Source: Chloroflexota bacterium (GTDB lineage: Bacteria; Chloroflexota; Dehalococcoidia; RBG-13-53-26). Taken from it: 11,325 bases of DNA. The notes beneath the pieces are model-generated. The model searched no databases and was not told where the DNA came from. It saw only the letters and a list, made by a program, of their open reading frames with translations. This document shows positions 1-5,940 of the stretch, one piece after another (position 1 is the stretch's first letter; each line of letters opens with the position of its first letter). The stretch is from the NCBI GenBank assembly GCA_030616195.1, contig JAUWXW010000024.1, positions 1 through 11,325 of the forward strand. The letters are read 5' to 3'. The translations under genes and the position numbers were made by a program.

Positions 1-532
1 GGTGGTTCTCAGGCAGAGAGAGGACCCTTTGCACCTGCTCATCACGAAAGGCGCCGACAGGCACAGAGCCCAGCCCCAGGGCTACAGCCTGCAGGTGGAC
101 ATTCTGGGCGGCGTGCCCCACCTCTATGTGTACATAGCGCCCCCCCCGCGGTCCGTAACCCCTTCCCGTCCTCTCATAGACAGCGGCAATGACAATGCTA
201 ACTGGCGCCTCTTCTATCCACTCTTGATTCAAGCATGCTCGACAAAGCTGAGAGCGCACATCGCCCTCGAGAGTCGGCTCCAGTTCGTGAGATTCCGGCC
301 TATAGTGATAGACGCCTTTACTTGTAACCAGGTAAACCTCCAACGGATACGTCGCTCCAGCCGAAGGGGCAGTACGGCGCCCTCTTTCGACCATGCCTTG
401 GGCTGACCACAGGAGTTGAGAGATTTGCTCCCAACTCAGCTCCTTTGGGGCGAAGCCTCGCTCGGAGCGCCTCTTCTCCAGGGTTTCTTCAATCGAAATC
501 TCTCCCTTTTTCCTCGGAGCGGGAAGCTTCAC
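1..532 (-). CDS. SagB/ThcOx-type nitroreductase family protein (3' end cut by window)
   Basis: This reading frame is open from a GTG at 532 to the window edge (177 codons). It belongs to the SagB/ThcOx branch of FMN-dependent nitroreductases, whose characterised members oxidise azolines in thiazole/oxazole-modified peptides; many stand-alone members have no known substrate. Visible family marks are the N-terminal RRSER block (residues 21-25), the APSAGATYPLEVYLV block (about 55-69) where FMN is expected to bind, and a C-terminal ALGLGSVPVGAF block. The family is about 190-210 residues long, so little is missing. The start is chosen because the panB stop (TAG) is followed by TTG then GTG, and a GGAGGT inside the last panB codons lies 7 bases before the GTG; translation is probably coupled to panB. 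No signal peptide is seen. No YcaO or precursor peptide gene is visible, so a role in peptide modification is not supported. An 8-C run at 140-147 lies in the gene, but the frame is intact through it. Confidence 0.85.
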   Translation of the reverse strand, partial: MKLPAPRKKGEISIEETLEKRRSERGFAPKELSWEQISQLLWSAQGMVERGRRTAPSAGATYPLEVYLVTSKGVYHYRPESHELEPTLEGDVRSQLCRACLNQEWIEEAPVSIVIAAVYERTGRGYGPRGGRYVHIEVGHAAQNVHLQAVALGLGSVPVGAFRDEQVQRVLSLPENH

Positions 533-535
533 CAA

Positions 536-1372
536 CTATACCTCCTGCTCCAGCCCGGCTAGAAGGCTTTCATCCATGGCATGGCTTTCCTTCTCGGTGG
601 GAAAGGTACCGTTTTGCACCTCGCTGATGTAATCAGCCGTCGCTTTCTTGATGGTGTCGAAAAGCTTGGCATACTGTTTGGCATGCTTGGGAACAAAGTC
701 GGTGAAAAGACCCAGAAGGTCACTGATCACCTGTACCTGCCCATCACACCAAGGCCCAGCCCCGATACCGATGGTAGGAACGCCTGCCTTTTGGGTTATT
801 ATTTTGGCCAGAGGAGTGGGGATAGATTCGAGGACAATGGAAAAAACACCTGCTTCTTCCAAGGCCTGGGCATCCTTTATCAAACGGGTGGCCGCCTCAG
901 GGCTCTTACCCTGGACCTTGAAACCACCAAGCTGATGCATAGACTGAGGGGTAAGCCCGATGTGCCCCATGACCGGTATCCCGCATTCCACTACCCGGTG
1001 CACCGCCTCAGCCATTGGCTCACCACCTTCCAGCTTCACCGCTTGGGCTCCACCCTCCTGCAGAAAGCGACCGGCGTTGTAAAGGGCATCGCTAATCTTA
1101 GCATGATAGGTCATAAACGGCATATCTCCCACAACCAAAGCCCTCTTCGTACCTTTAACCACCGCCCTGGTGTGATGGAGCATCTCCTCCATAGTTACCG
1201 GTATAGTAGACTCATAGCCTAGCACCACCATCCCCAGACTGTCCCCTACCAGAATGACGGGCACGCCAACCTCATCAATGAGCCTGGCAGTGGCATAATC
1301 GTAGGCAGTGAGCATAGGTATCTTCTCGCCCTTTTGTTTCATTTCCTTGATTTGACCGATGGTAACTCGCAT
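536..1372 (-). CDS. panB: 3-methyl-2-oxobutanoate hydroxymethyltransferase (ketopantoate hydroxymethyltransferase)
   Basis: PanB transfers a hydroxymethyl group from 5,10-methylene-tetrahydrofolate to alpha-ketoisovalerate, making ketopantoate, the first committed step of pantothenate and CoA synthesis in the cytoplasm. The 278-residue protein is full length. It has the TIM-barrel signatures: TAYDYATAR (22-30), VGDSLGM with metal ligand D44, VVGDMPF with D83, AVKLEGG with K113 and E115, GHIGLTPQS (136-144), LESIP with catalytic E182, and IGIGAG followed by CDGQVQV (201-215). These match the residues known in E. coli PanB within one position. The ATG at 1372 is preceded by GGAGGGGAA, a good ribosome binding site. 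A 125-base gap separates it from panD, and I found no convincing promoter or terminator there. The last codons carry the ribosome binding site of the next gene. Confidence 0.97.
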   Translation of the reverse strand: MRVTIGQIKEMKQKGEKIPMLTAYDYATARLIDEVGVPVILVGDSLGMVVLGYESTIPVTMEEMLHHTRAVVKGTKRALVVGDMPFMTYHAKISDALYNAGRFLQEGGAQAVKLEGGEPMAEAVHRVVECGIPVMGHIGLTPQSMHQLGGFKVQGKSPEAATRLIKDAQALEEAGVFSIVLESIPTPLAKIITQKAGVPTIGIGAGPWCDGQVQVISDLLGLFTDFVPKHAKQYAKLFDTIKKATADYISEVQNGTFPTEKESHAMDESLLAGLEQEV

Positions 1373-1497
1373 TTCCCCTCCTTAACGACTTGGGATCCTG
1401 ATACATTTTGTGGCATAAGGTTTGGGTCAGCTCACTTGCGACGCCTGAGTCGACCGCATCACGTCGTTGAGCCTTTCGTCAAAGGAAATATTCGAGC

Positions 1498-1899
1498 TTA
1501 GAGGGCTTTCAGAGATTCAGTAAGGTCATCCACCCATCCACCCCCTCTACTCTGGCGAATGATGGCATTATTGGCATCAACATAGACGAGTTTGGGCTGA
1601 TGAAGCCGTGCCTCTTCATCGCTGACAGTGCAATAGGAAAGAATAAGTACAATGTCACCCTTCCAGGCCAGCCTGGCCGCGGCTCCGTTGAGACCGATCA
1701 CTCCAGAACCGGCCTCCCCCTCGATAGCGTAGGTCTGGAATCGAGCCCCATTGTTAATGTCCAATACATGAACCATCTCGTAGGGAAGAATATCGGCTGC
1801 TTGCATCAGCTGCTTGTCAATAGTAATGCTACCCTCATAATCGATATTGGCTGCGGTAACCCTAGCTCGATGGATCTTGCCTTTCAGCATTGTCCTCAT
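1498..1899 (-). CDS. panD: aspartate 1-decarboxylase precursor
   Basis: PanD decarboxylates L-aspartate to beta-alanine, the other precursor of pantothenate. It is made as an inactive proenzyme that cleaves itself at a Gly-Ser bond to create a pyruvoyl cofactor. The cleavage site is clear: YEGSITID with G23-S24. Substrate and processing residues of the family are present (K8 in MLKGKIHR, R54 and Y57 in [16 protein letters not shown]), as is the [19 protein letters not shown] core. Its 133 residues are normal for the family. The ATG at 1899 follows GGAGGTGAG by about 8-11 bases; M4 is an alternative start. It begins 20 bases after the stop of the upstream DUF2520 gene, so the two are surely co-transcribed. 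Confidence 0.97.
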   Translation of the reverse strand: MRTMLKGKIHRARVTAANIDYEGSITIDKQLMQAADILPYEMVHVLDINNGARFQTYAIEGEAGSGVIGLNGAAARLAWKGDIVLILSYCTVSDEEARLHQPKLVYVDANNAIIRQSRGGGWVDDLTESLKAL

Positions 1900-1919
1900 G
1901 GCTTCGACTCACCTCCAAA

Positions 1920-2783
1920 TCAATCAGTCTTGGTCAAAAGCTCCAACAACTCCTCTGCCCTCGGGTCATCAATCCTCCCCTTGGCTAAAGCGATGGGAAC
2001 GGTCTGCCGTCCCAGCTCCCGATAGGCAGTGAGCAATCCTGGAGCTTTGGCTTCCAGAGCAGTGAGATGCTTTCGTATTGTTCCCAGGTCCCCCCGCGCA
2101 ATAGGCCCGGTGAGGCAATTGGGTAATCCGACATTACCCAAATTGTTAACCGTGCCTTGCAGCAGAGGAAGCAAAGCCTGGGTAGCTTCTTTGGTAGAGA
2201 CTCCGAAGGTCTGCCACAGGTCGGTAGCCAGCTTGACCAGGGTCACCAAATAATTGCATGCCATTACCGCCGCGGCATGATAAAGAACCTTGTCACCGGG
2301 TCTGAGCTCTAGCCACCACCCCTGGAGGGCATTGACAATGTCCTTAAGGGTGCCCAGTAATGGCTCCTCAGCTTCCAAAGCGAAGCTGGAGCCGGGGATG
2401 TTCTCTATGGCATGGTCCACACTGGCAAGGGTCTGTAGGGGGTGAAAGGCACCGGCTTGGGCTCCAGCTTTGGTGGCGGGTTCGAGAATGTCCAGGGATT
2501 CTGCCCCGCTGCAGTGAATCACGCTCTGCCCTGGGTGCCATGTTATTTGTGCAGCAACCCCAGCAATAGCATCATCAGGGGTAGTAACAAAGACCATCTC
2601 TGCCACGTCGGCTACAGCCTGACCACTGTGGTGGACCTGGCAGCCGTCAACCATACCAGCCAGCCTTTCGGCTGAGGCACGAGTACGACTGGCAACAGCT
2701 ATCACCGGGTAGCCTTTCTCCCTGAGCCTTACTGCTAAGGCCGTTCCCACAGTTCCAGCGCCAATGAAGCCTATGTTCTGCAT
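1920..2783 (-). CDS. Rossmann-like and DUF2520 domain-containing dehydrogenase, candidate ketopantoate reductase
   Basis: This 287-residue protein starts with a dinucleotide-binding fold (IGFIGAGTVGTALAVRL, the GxGxxG loop at about residues 7-12, then VIAVASRTRASAERL). The half continues with VFVTTPDDAI and VIHCSGAESL and leads into the DUF2520 half (AGAFHPLQTLAS, YHAAAVMACNYLVTL, GPIARGDLGTIRKHL). The fold is that of the 6-phosphogluconate/beta-hydroxyacid dehydrogenase and ketopantoate reductase superfamily. The family has no firmly assigned reaction that I know of. Here it is the first gene of the pantothenate operon, before panD and panB, and no panE or ilvC is in the window, so reduction of ketopantoate to pantoate is an attractive inference. 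The ATG at 2783 has no strong ribosome binding site and lies only 19 bases after the U-tract of an intrinsic terminator, so expression probably depends on read-through. Confidence 0.85.
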   Translation of the reverse strand: MQNIGFIGAGTVGTALAVRLREKGYPVIAVASRTRASAERLAGMVDGCQVHHSGQAVADVAEMVFVTTPDDAIAGVAAQITWHPGQSVIHCSGAESLDILEPATKAGAQAGAFHPLQTLASVDHAIENIPGSSFALEAEEPLLGTLKDIVNALQGWWLELRPGDKVLYHAAAVMACNYLVTLVKLATDLWQTFGVSTKEATQALLPLLQGTVNNLGNVGLPNCLTGPIARGDLGTIRKHLTALEAKAPGLLTAYRELGRQTVPIALAKGRIDDPRAEELLELLTKTD

Positions 2784-2802
2784 AGCATTACATCAAACCG
2801 AC

Positions 2803-2838
2803 AAAAAAATGCCTTCTCGGCAACGCCGAGAAGGCATT
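2803..2838 (-). terminator. intrinsic terminator in the leader of the pantothenate operon
   Basis: On the minus strand a perfect 13-bp stem (arms 2826-2838 and 2808-2820) with a 5-base loop is followed at once by seven U residues (2803-2809). This is a textbook Rho-independent terminator. It lies between a promoter on the same strand (2957-2985) and the first gene of the operon (start 2783), which is the arrangement of an attenuator. It could instead simply end a small RNA transcript. Confidence 0.9.
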
Positions 2839-2950
2839 CAACACTACCCTGTCTTACCGTGTTAACAGTCCGTCTCGGTCGTTACCGATCCAAGCGAGCC
2901 AATCTGTTTTTCAGGTTCACAGGCTCACCGCCTTGCGGTCGGTGGCAACT
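2839..2950 (-). promoter_or_regulatory. structured 5' leader of the pantothenate operon, candidate pan-motif-like regulatory RNA
   Basis: The transcript predicted from the promoter at 2957-2985 begins near 2950. Its first element (2923-2946) is a hairpin that folds as GC, CACCG/CGGTG and CC/GG around a GCAA tetraloop, with one unpaired A on each side of the stem. Two bulged adenines in a hairpin is the published hallmark of the 'pan' RNA motif, found upstream of panB, panC and panD genes in Chloroflexi among other phyla. Further pairings are visible: GTGAGCC with GGCTCGC, which would compete with the first hairpin, and TCGGT/ACCGA around 2875-2888. The segment CCGAGA (2873-2878) is also complementary to TCTCGG in the terminator's 5' arm (2826-2831), so an antiterminator is possible. 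The bulged-A fold is seen; the assignment to the pan motif is from memory of its description and is not verified. Confidence 0.5.
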
Positions 2951-2956
2951 AAAACC

Positions 2957-2985
2957 ATGCTAACAGGCATTTGTCCCTTTGTCAA
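2957..2985 (-). promoter_or_regulatory. sigma-70/SigA-type promoter of the pantothenate operon
   Basis: On the minus strand there is a perfect -35 box TTGACA (2980-2985), a 17-base spacer and a -10 box TAGCAT (2957-2962; 4 of 6 matches to TATAAT). The expected start of transcription is near 2949-2950. A short inverted repeat TGTCCC/GGGACA (2972-2977 and 2996-3001) brackets the -35 box and might be an operator, but arms this short can occur by chance. Confidence 0.75.
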
Positions 2986-3030
2986 GCGGACGTTGGGGAC
3001 ACTGGTAGGGTGGGTTCAAGTCCTCCTTGG

Positions 3031-3158
3031 TTATTGCGAGCGGAGCGAACGGGCGGTGCAGCGAGGTTCCCCACCTCGCCACGGCGAGTCGGCCACCAGG
3101 GTCGCCTAAGGCGACACCGACCTCAGAATGACACGAAGCGAAGGGCTCCTCGCAATGA
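3031..3158. repeat. palindromic intergenic repeat element
   Basis: The stretch is bounded by ATTGCGAG (3033-3040) and its inverted copy CTCGCAAT (3149-3156). It contains two near-perfect internal hairpins: CTCGCC/GGCGAG (3075-3088) and GTCGCC-TAA-GGCGAC (3101-3115). Reading frames across it are low in complexity and match nothing. Ends of the type 'ATTGCGAGCGGAGCGAA' resemble dispersed palindromic repeats common in several bacterial genomes, including Chloroflexota; that resemblance is from memory. It could be a MITE-like or REP-like element, with copies expected elsewhere in the genome. Confidence 0.55.
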
Positions 3159-3283
3159 CGTGGAAACTTGTGCACTTGCAACACGCACTGTAGCGCGACG
3201 CTTTAGAGGGCATCCAAGAACCAGCCTTGTAGGCCGGGGCTCTGCTCTACGGGGGTTTTCTGACGATCTTTTCGGACGGGCCC
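3159..3283. other. intergenic stretch downstream of rpsT with weak hairpins
   Basis: Together with the leader and the palindromic repeat, this completes the gene-free interval 2784-3283. I see no gene in it. On the minus strand, just past the rpsT stop, an imperfect hairpin (CCGGCC/GGCTGG, loop TACAA, about 3224-3240) is followed by TTCTT and might be a weak terminator of rpsT. A separate GTAG/CTAC pairing overlaps it. Neither is strong, and part of the stretch may belong to the neighbouring repeat. Confidence 0.3.
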
Positions 3284-3538
3284 TTAAACCTGGCTTTTCG
3301 CCGCTTCGTTCAGCTTCTTCATCAGGCGTGACTTACGCCGAGCAGCCTTGTTGGGATGAATAACACCCTTTTGGGCTGCTCTATCCAAGACGCTAACCGC
3401 CGCCACCACCGCCTCCCCGGCCGCTTCCATCTCTCCCTCACTGATGGTTTCCTCTGCCTTAGCTGAGCTTGTCTTGACCAACTTACGTACAGACTTATTC
3501 CGTAACTGCCTTTTGGCTGCCTTGTCTATTTTGGGCAA
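3284..3538 (-). CDS. rpsT: 30S ribosomal protein S20 (bS20)
   Basis: bS20 binds 16S rRNA early in assembly of the small subunit. The product of 84 residues is lysine- and arginine-rich and has the conserved helical pattern, ending in LDRAAQKGVIHPNKAARRKSRL and MKKLNEAAK. I place the start at the TTG at 3538, giving MPKIDKAAKRQLRNK, instead of the ATG 21 bases upstream. The sequence AAGGAGGTGAA lies right before the TTG and would otherwise be inside the coding region, and S20 proteins normally begin this way (MPNIKSAxKR). A separate promoter is visible upstream. The gene lies downstream of rel on the same strand, 168 bases away, and is probably a separate transcript. Confidence 0.95.
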   Translation of the reverse strand: MPKIDKAAKRQLRNKSVRKLVKTSSAKAEETISEGEMEAAGEAVVAAVSVLDRAAQKGVIHPNKAARRKSRLMKKLNEAAKSQV

Positions 3539-3595
3539 TTCACCTCCTTGCTTTCTCAACAGGTTTTGATTTCGATCTTTTCGGCGATTACAGAT

Positions 3596-3624
3596 AGCCT
3601 ATACAACGACTTCCGGTGTGTCAA
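3596..3624 (-). promoter_or_regulatory. probable SigA-type promoter of rpsT
   Basis: On the minus strand TTGACA (3619-3624) is followed after 17 bases by TAGGCT (3596-3601), a perfect -35 with a poor -10. Transcription would begin near 3589 and leave a leader of about 50 bases before the TTG start. The weak -10 fits a regulated promoter or a wrong register; TATAGG, overlapping it at 15-base spacing, is an alternative. Confidence 0.5.
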
Positions 3625-3706
3625 TGTTTTGGCAATCACTGTCAGTCGCCCGCCAAATCCGACAAGTTGTGTAGTTGACTTCTTAGAACAGTCCCACCTT
3701 TCAGGA

Positions 3707-5851
3707 CTAACCGGCCTCTGTAGCTCGCATGGCGCTGATCACCCCATTGATTCCCTCGATTCTAGATAGTAGCCTCGATAGCTGAGTGATGCTTCTTATC
3801 TCAAGGGCAAGAAATATCGAGGTGGAGTTATCTTCGCGCTGAGCGGAGCTTACCGAGCCTATATTTACTCTCTCGTCAGCCACCAAAGTGCTAATATCCC
3901 GCAGTAGTCCCAGCCTGTCCCAGGCGTCTATGCGAACAACCACAGGATAAAGCTGGTCCACCCTGCCCCAATCAACTGAGACCAATCTCTCCCTCTCTTT
4001 GGCGCGAGCTATGTTAGGGCAATCTTGGCGGTGAACAGTCACGCCTCTACTACGAGTGATATAGCCAATAATCTTGTCTCCAGGCAAGGGGTGGCAACAC
4101 TGCGCTAGCTGGGTGAGGAGGTCGCCTGTCCCCAGCACCCGGATGGGCACAGACACTGAGGGCGTGGCCGGAATAGCCGCCGTTATCCTCGGTTGCTCCT
4201 CCTGCGTTGCCATTTTCATGACAATCTGATTGGCGCTGATCTCTCCGCAGCCGATAGCGGCGTGAAAGTCGTCAAGACTTCCATACTTGAACAAAAGGGC
4301 AATATCCTCGCGGTTGCCGAGGCTGACTCCGAGCCGCCGTAGCTCCTTATCCAGAATCTCTTTGCCTTTCTCGATGTTTTCTGATCTGGCCTGCTTCCTG
4401 AACCACTGCCGAACCCGTTCTCGGGAATGAGAGGTGTTGACATACCCCAAATTGGGATTAAGCCAGTCTCTGCTGGGCCCCTTATCCTTCTTGCCAACAA
4501 CAACCTCCACTGTGTCACCATTGCGGAGTCGATAGGTGAGAGGCACAAGCTTACCATTGACCTTGGCTCCAATGCAGCGGTGGCCTAAATCGGTATGTAT
4601 GTGATAGGCGAAGTCAACCACTGTAGAACCAGTCGGCAAATCCCTTATCTCTCCCTTCGGTGTATAGACAAAGACCTGGTCCCGGAAAATATCTGTCTTG
4701 ACCGACTCAAGAAACTGGCGAGTGCCACTGATTTCCCTGTGCCAGTCAAGAAGCTGGCGTAACCCGGAGATCCTCTGCTCAAACAGGTCCCGTTTCACCC
4801 CTTCTTTGTAGCACCAGTGGGCAGCGATGCCATATTCAGAGGTATCGTGCATCTCATGAGTCCGAACCTGTATTTCAATCGGAGTGCCAAAACACATCAC
4901 CGAAGTATGAAGTGACCGGTAGCCGTTTCGTTTTGGGCTAGCGATGTAGTCATTGAATTCACCACTCAGGGGATGCCATAAGCTGTGAACAATGCCTAAA
5001 GCATGGTAGCAATGCTCAACCTTATCCACGATGACCCGTATGGCAAGAACGTCGTGTATGTCGCTCAGGTCCTTTCCTTGCCCAGCATACTTTTGCATCT
5101 TTCGGTAGAGGCTATAGATATTCTTCGATCTTCCAGAGACCTTGGCTCTTGTTATTCCTGCTTTTTCCAGTTCCTGCTCCAATACTTCCACAACCCGGGT
5201 TATTATTTTCTCGTGCTCCGTCTCCTGTTTCGCCAGCAATTGTCTTGTATGACGATACTTTAGGGGCTCTAAGTACAAGAAAGACAGGTCTTCCAGTTGC
5301 GATCTCAACTTCACAATGCCTAAACGGTGAGCTAGAGGAGCATAGACCTCCAACGTTTCTTTGGCAATTGCGCGCCGTTTGGCCGGAGGTAAGGCCTCCA
5401 GAGTACGCATATTATGCAGCCGGTCAGCCAGCTTGATGAATACCACCCTCAGGTCCTCTGCCATAGCCACCAGCATTTTCCTCAGGCTTTCAGCCTGTAA
5501 GTCCTCTCCGCTCGGTTTCTCTGTCACCTGCCAAGATACATAGCTCAGCTTGGTTACTCCATCTACTAGTTTGCTTATTTCCGGTCCAAAGACTTCCTCA
5601 ATTTGCGATAGAGGTACGGCGCAGTCCTCGGGAACGTCGTGAAGGAGAGCGGCTGCCAGGGAGTCGGCATCCATCCTGAGGTCAGTCAGGATAGAGGCAG
5701 CCTCAAGGGGATGCTGCAAATACGGCTCTCCGGATTGCCGCATCTGCCCCTTATGCGCCTCGAGGGCAAACTGGTAAGCCTCTTCCACCAGGGCCAATCT
5801 ATCCCCGGCCAAATAGCCGCCTGCTTTCTCTAGAAGTTCGCCAATCTCCAT
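3707..5851 (-). CDS. rel: bifunctional (p)ppGpp synthetase/hydrolase (Rel/SpoT family)
   Basis: Long RelA/SpoT homologue of 714 residues that makes and degrades the stringent-response alarmone (p)ppGpp. Domains in order: HD hydrolase with H47, HDVPED (71-76) and the KLADRLHNMRTL helix (140-151), all expected of an active hydrolase; synthetase with GRSKNIYSLYRKM (240-252), YIASPKRNGYRSLHTSV (302-318) and EIQVRTHEMHDTSEYGIAAHW (326-346); TGS (about 388-450); a helical region; a conserved Cys segment (LAQCCHPLPGDKIIGY, 582-597, with DCPN at 610-613); and a C-terminal ACT domain (636-712). Both catalytic sites look intact, so I call it bifunctional. The frame remains open to a TTG at 5935, but I choose the ATG at 5851: its N-terminus (MEIGELLEKAGGYL) matches the family and a strong promoter lies inside the longer version. 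The gene diverges from the DUF2344 gene. Confidence 0.96.
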   Translation of the reverse strand: MEIGELLEKAGGYLAGDRLALVEEAYQFALEAHKGQMRQSGEPYLQHPLEAASILTDLRMDADSLAAALLHDVPEDCAVPLSQIEEVFGPEISKLVDGVTKLSYVSWQVTEKPSGEDLQAESLRKMLVAMAEDLRVVFIKLADRLHNMRTLEALPPAKRRAIAKETLEVYAPLAHRLGIVKLRSQLEDLSFLYLEPLKYRHTRQLLAKQETEHEKIITRVVEVLEQELEKAGITRAKVSGRSKNIYSLYRKMQKYAGQGKDLSDIHDVLAIRVIVDKVEHCYHALGIVHSLWHPLSGEFNDYIASPKRNGYRSLHTSVMCFGTPIEIQVRTHEMHDTSEYGIAAHWCYKEGVKRDLFEQRISGLRQLLDWHREISGTRQFLESVKTDIFRDQVFVYTPKGEIRDLPTGSTVVDFAYHIHTDLGHRCIGAKVNGKLVPLTYRLRNGDTVEVVVGKKDKGPSRDWLNPNLGYVNTSHSRERVRQWFRKQARSENIEKGKEILDKELRRLGVSLGNREDIALLFKYGSLDDFHAAIGCGEISANQIVMKMATQEEQPRITAAIPATPSVSVPIRVLGTGDLLTQLAQCCHPLPGDKIIGYITRSRGVTVHRQDCPNIARAKERERLVSVDWGRVDQLYPVVVRIDAWDRLGLLRDISTLVADERVNIGSVSSAQREDNSTSIFLALEIRSITQLSRLLSRIEGINGVISAMRATEAG

Positions 5852-5861
5852 CTCAACTTCG

Positions 5862-5890
5862 AGTATATCTGTGGTGTTTTCTTGAGTCAA
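5862..5890 (-). promoter_or_regulatory. SigA-type promoter of rel, giving a nearly leaderless mRNA
   Basis: Minus-strand TTGACT (5885-5890), a 17-base spacer and TATACT (5862-5867) each match consensus at 5 of 6 positions. Only 10 bases separate the -10 box from the ATG at 5851, so the transcript should start about 4 bases before the start codon. No ribosome binding site can fit there. This also argues against the upstream TTG start at 5935. Confidence 0.7.
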
Positions 5891-5902
5891 GTTGAACCAC
5901 GC

Positions 5903-5932
5903 TTGACCGAGCCAAGTCGCCAAGGGTATGAT
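5903..5932 (+). promoter_or_regulatory. SigA-type promoter of the DUF2344 gene, giving a leaderless mRNA
   Basis: Plus-strand TTGACC (5903-5908), an 18-base spacer and TATGAT (5927-5932), each 5 of 6 matches. The expected start point, about 7 bases after the -10 box, is 5939-5941, at the ATG itself. It is back-to-back with the rel promoter, with the two -35 boxes only 12 bases apart. Confidence 0.65.
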
Positions 5933-5940
5933 CAAAGGCG

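Noticed and set aside
2..406. Plus-strand open frame of 134 codons
   Set aside because: It is antisense to the SagB-type gene, which has clear family motifs and a coupled start; the plus-strand product has none.
581..1222. Plus-strand open frame of 213 codons inside panB
   Set aside because: Antisense shadow of a complete, conserved panB.
1373..1497. Possible panC remnant or promoter between panD and panB
   Set aside because: No PanC-like reading frame is visible, and no -35/-10 pair at acceptable spacing was found.
3008..3030. GGTTCAAGTCC resembling a tRNA T-loop
   Set aside because: The flanking 5-base stem has a mismatch and a wobble pair, and no anticodon arm, D-arm or acceptor stem can be drawn upstream.
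2971..3363. Open frames on both strands across 2960-3363
   Set aside because: They read through the palindromic repeat and the end of rpsT, have Arg/Pro-rich low-complexity products and lack credible ribosome binding sites.
5852..5935. N-terminal extension of rel from a TTG at 5935
   Set aside because: It lies upstream of the strong promoter at 5862-5890 and does not match the usual N-terminus of the family.
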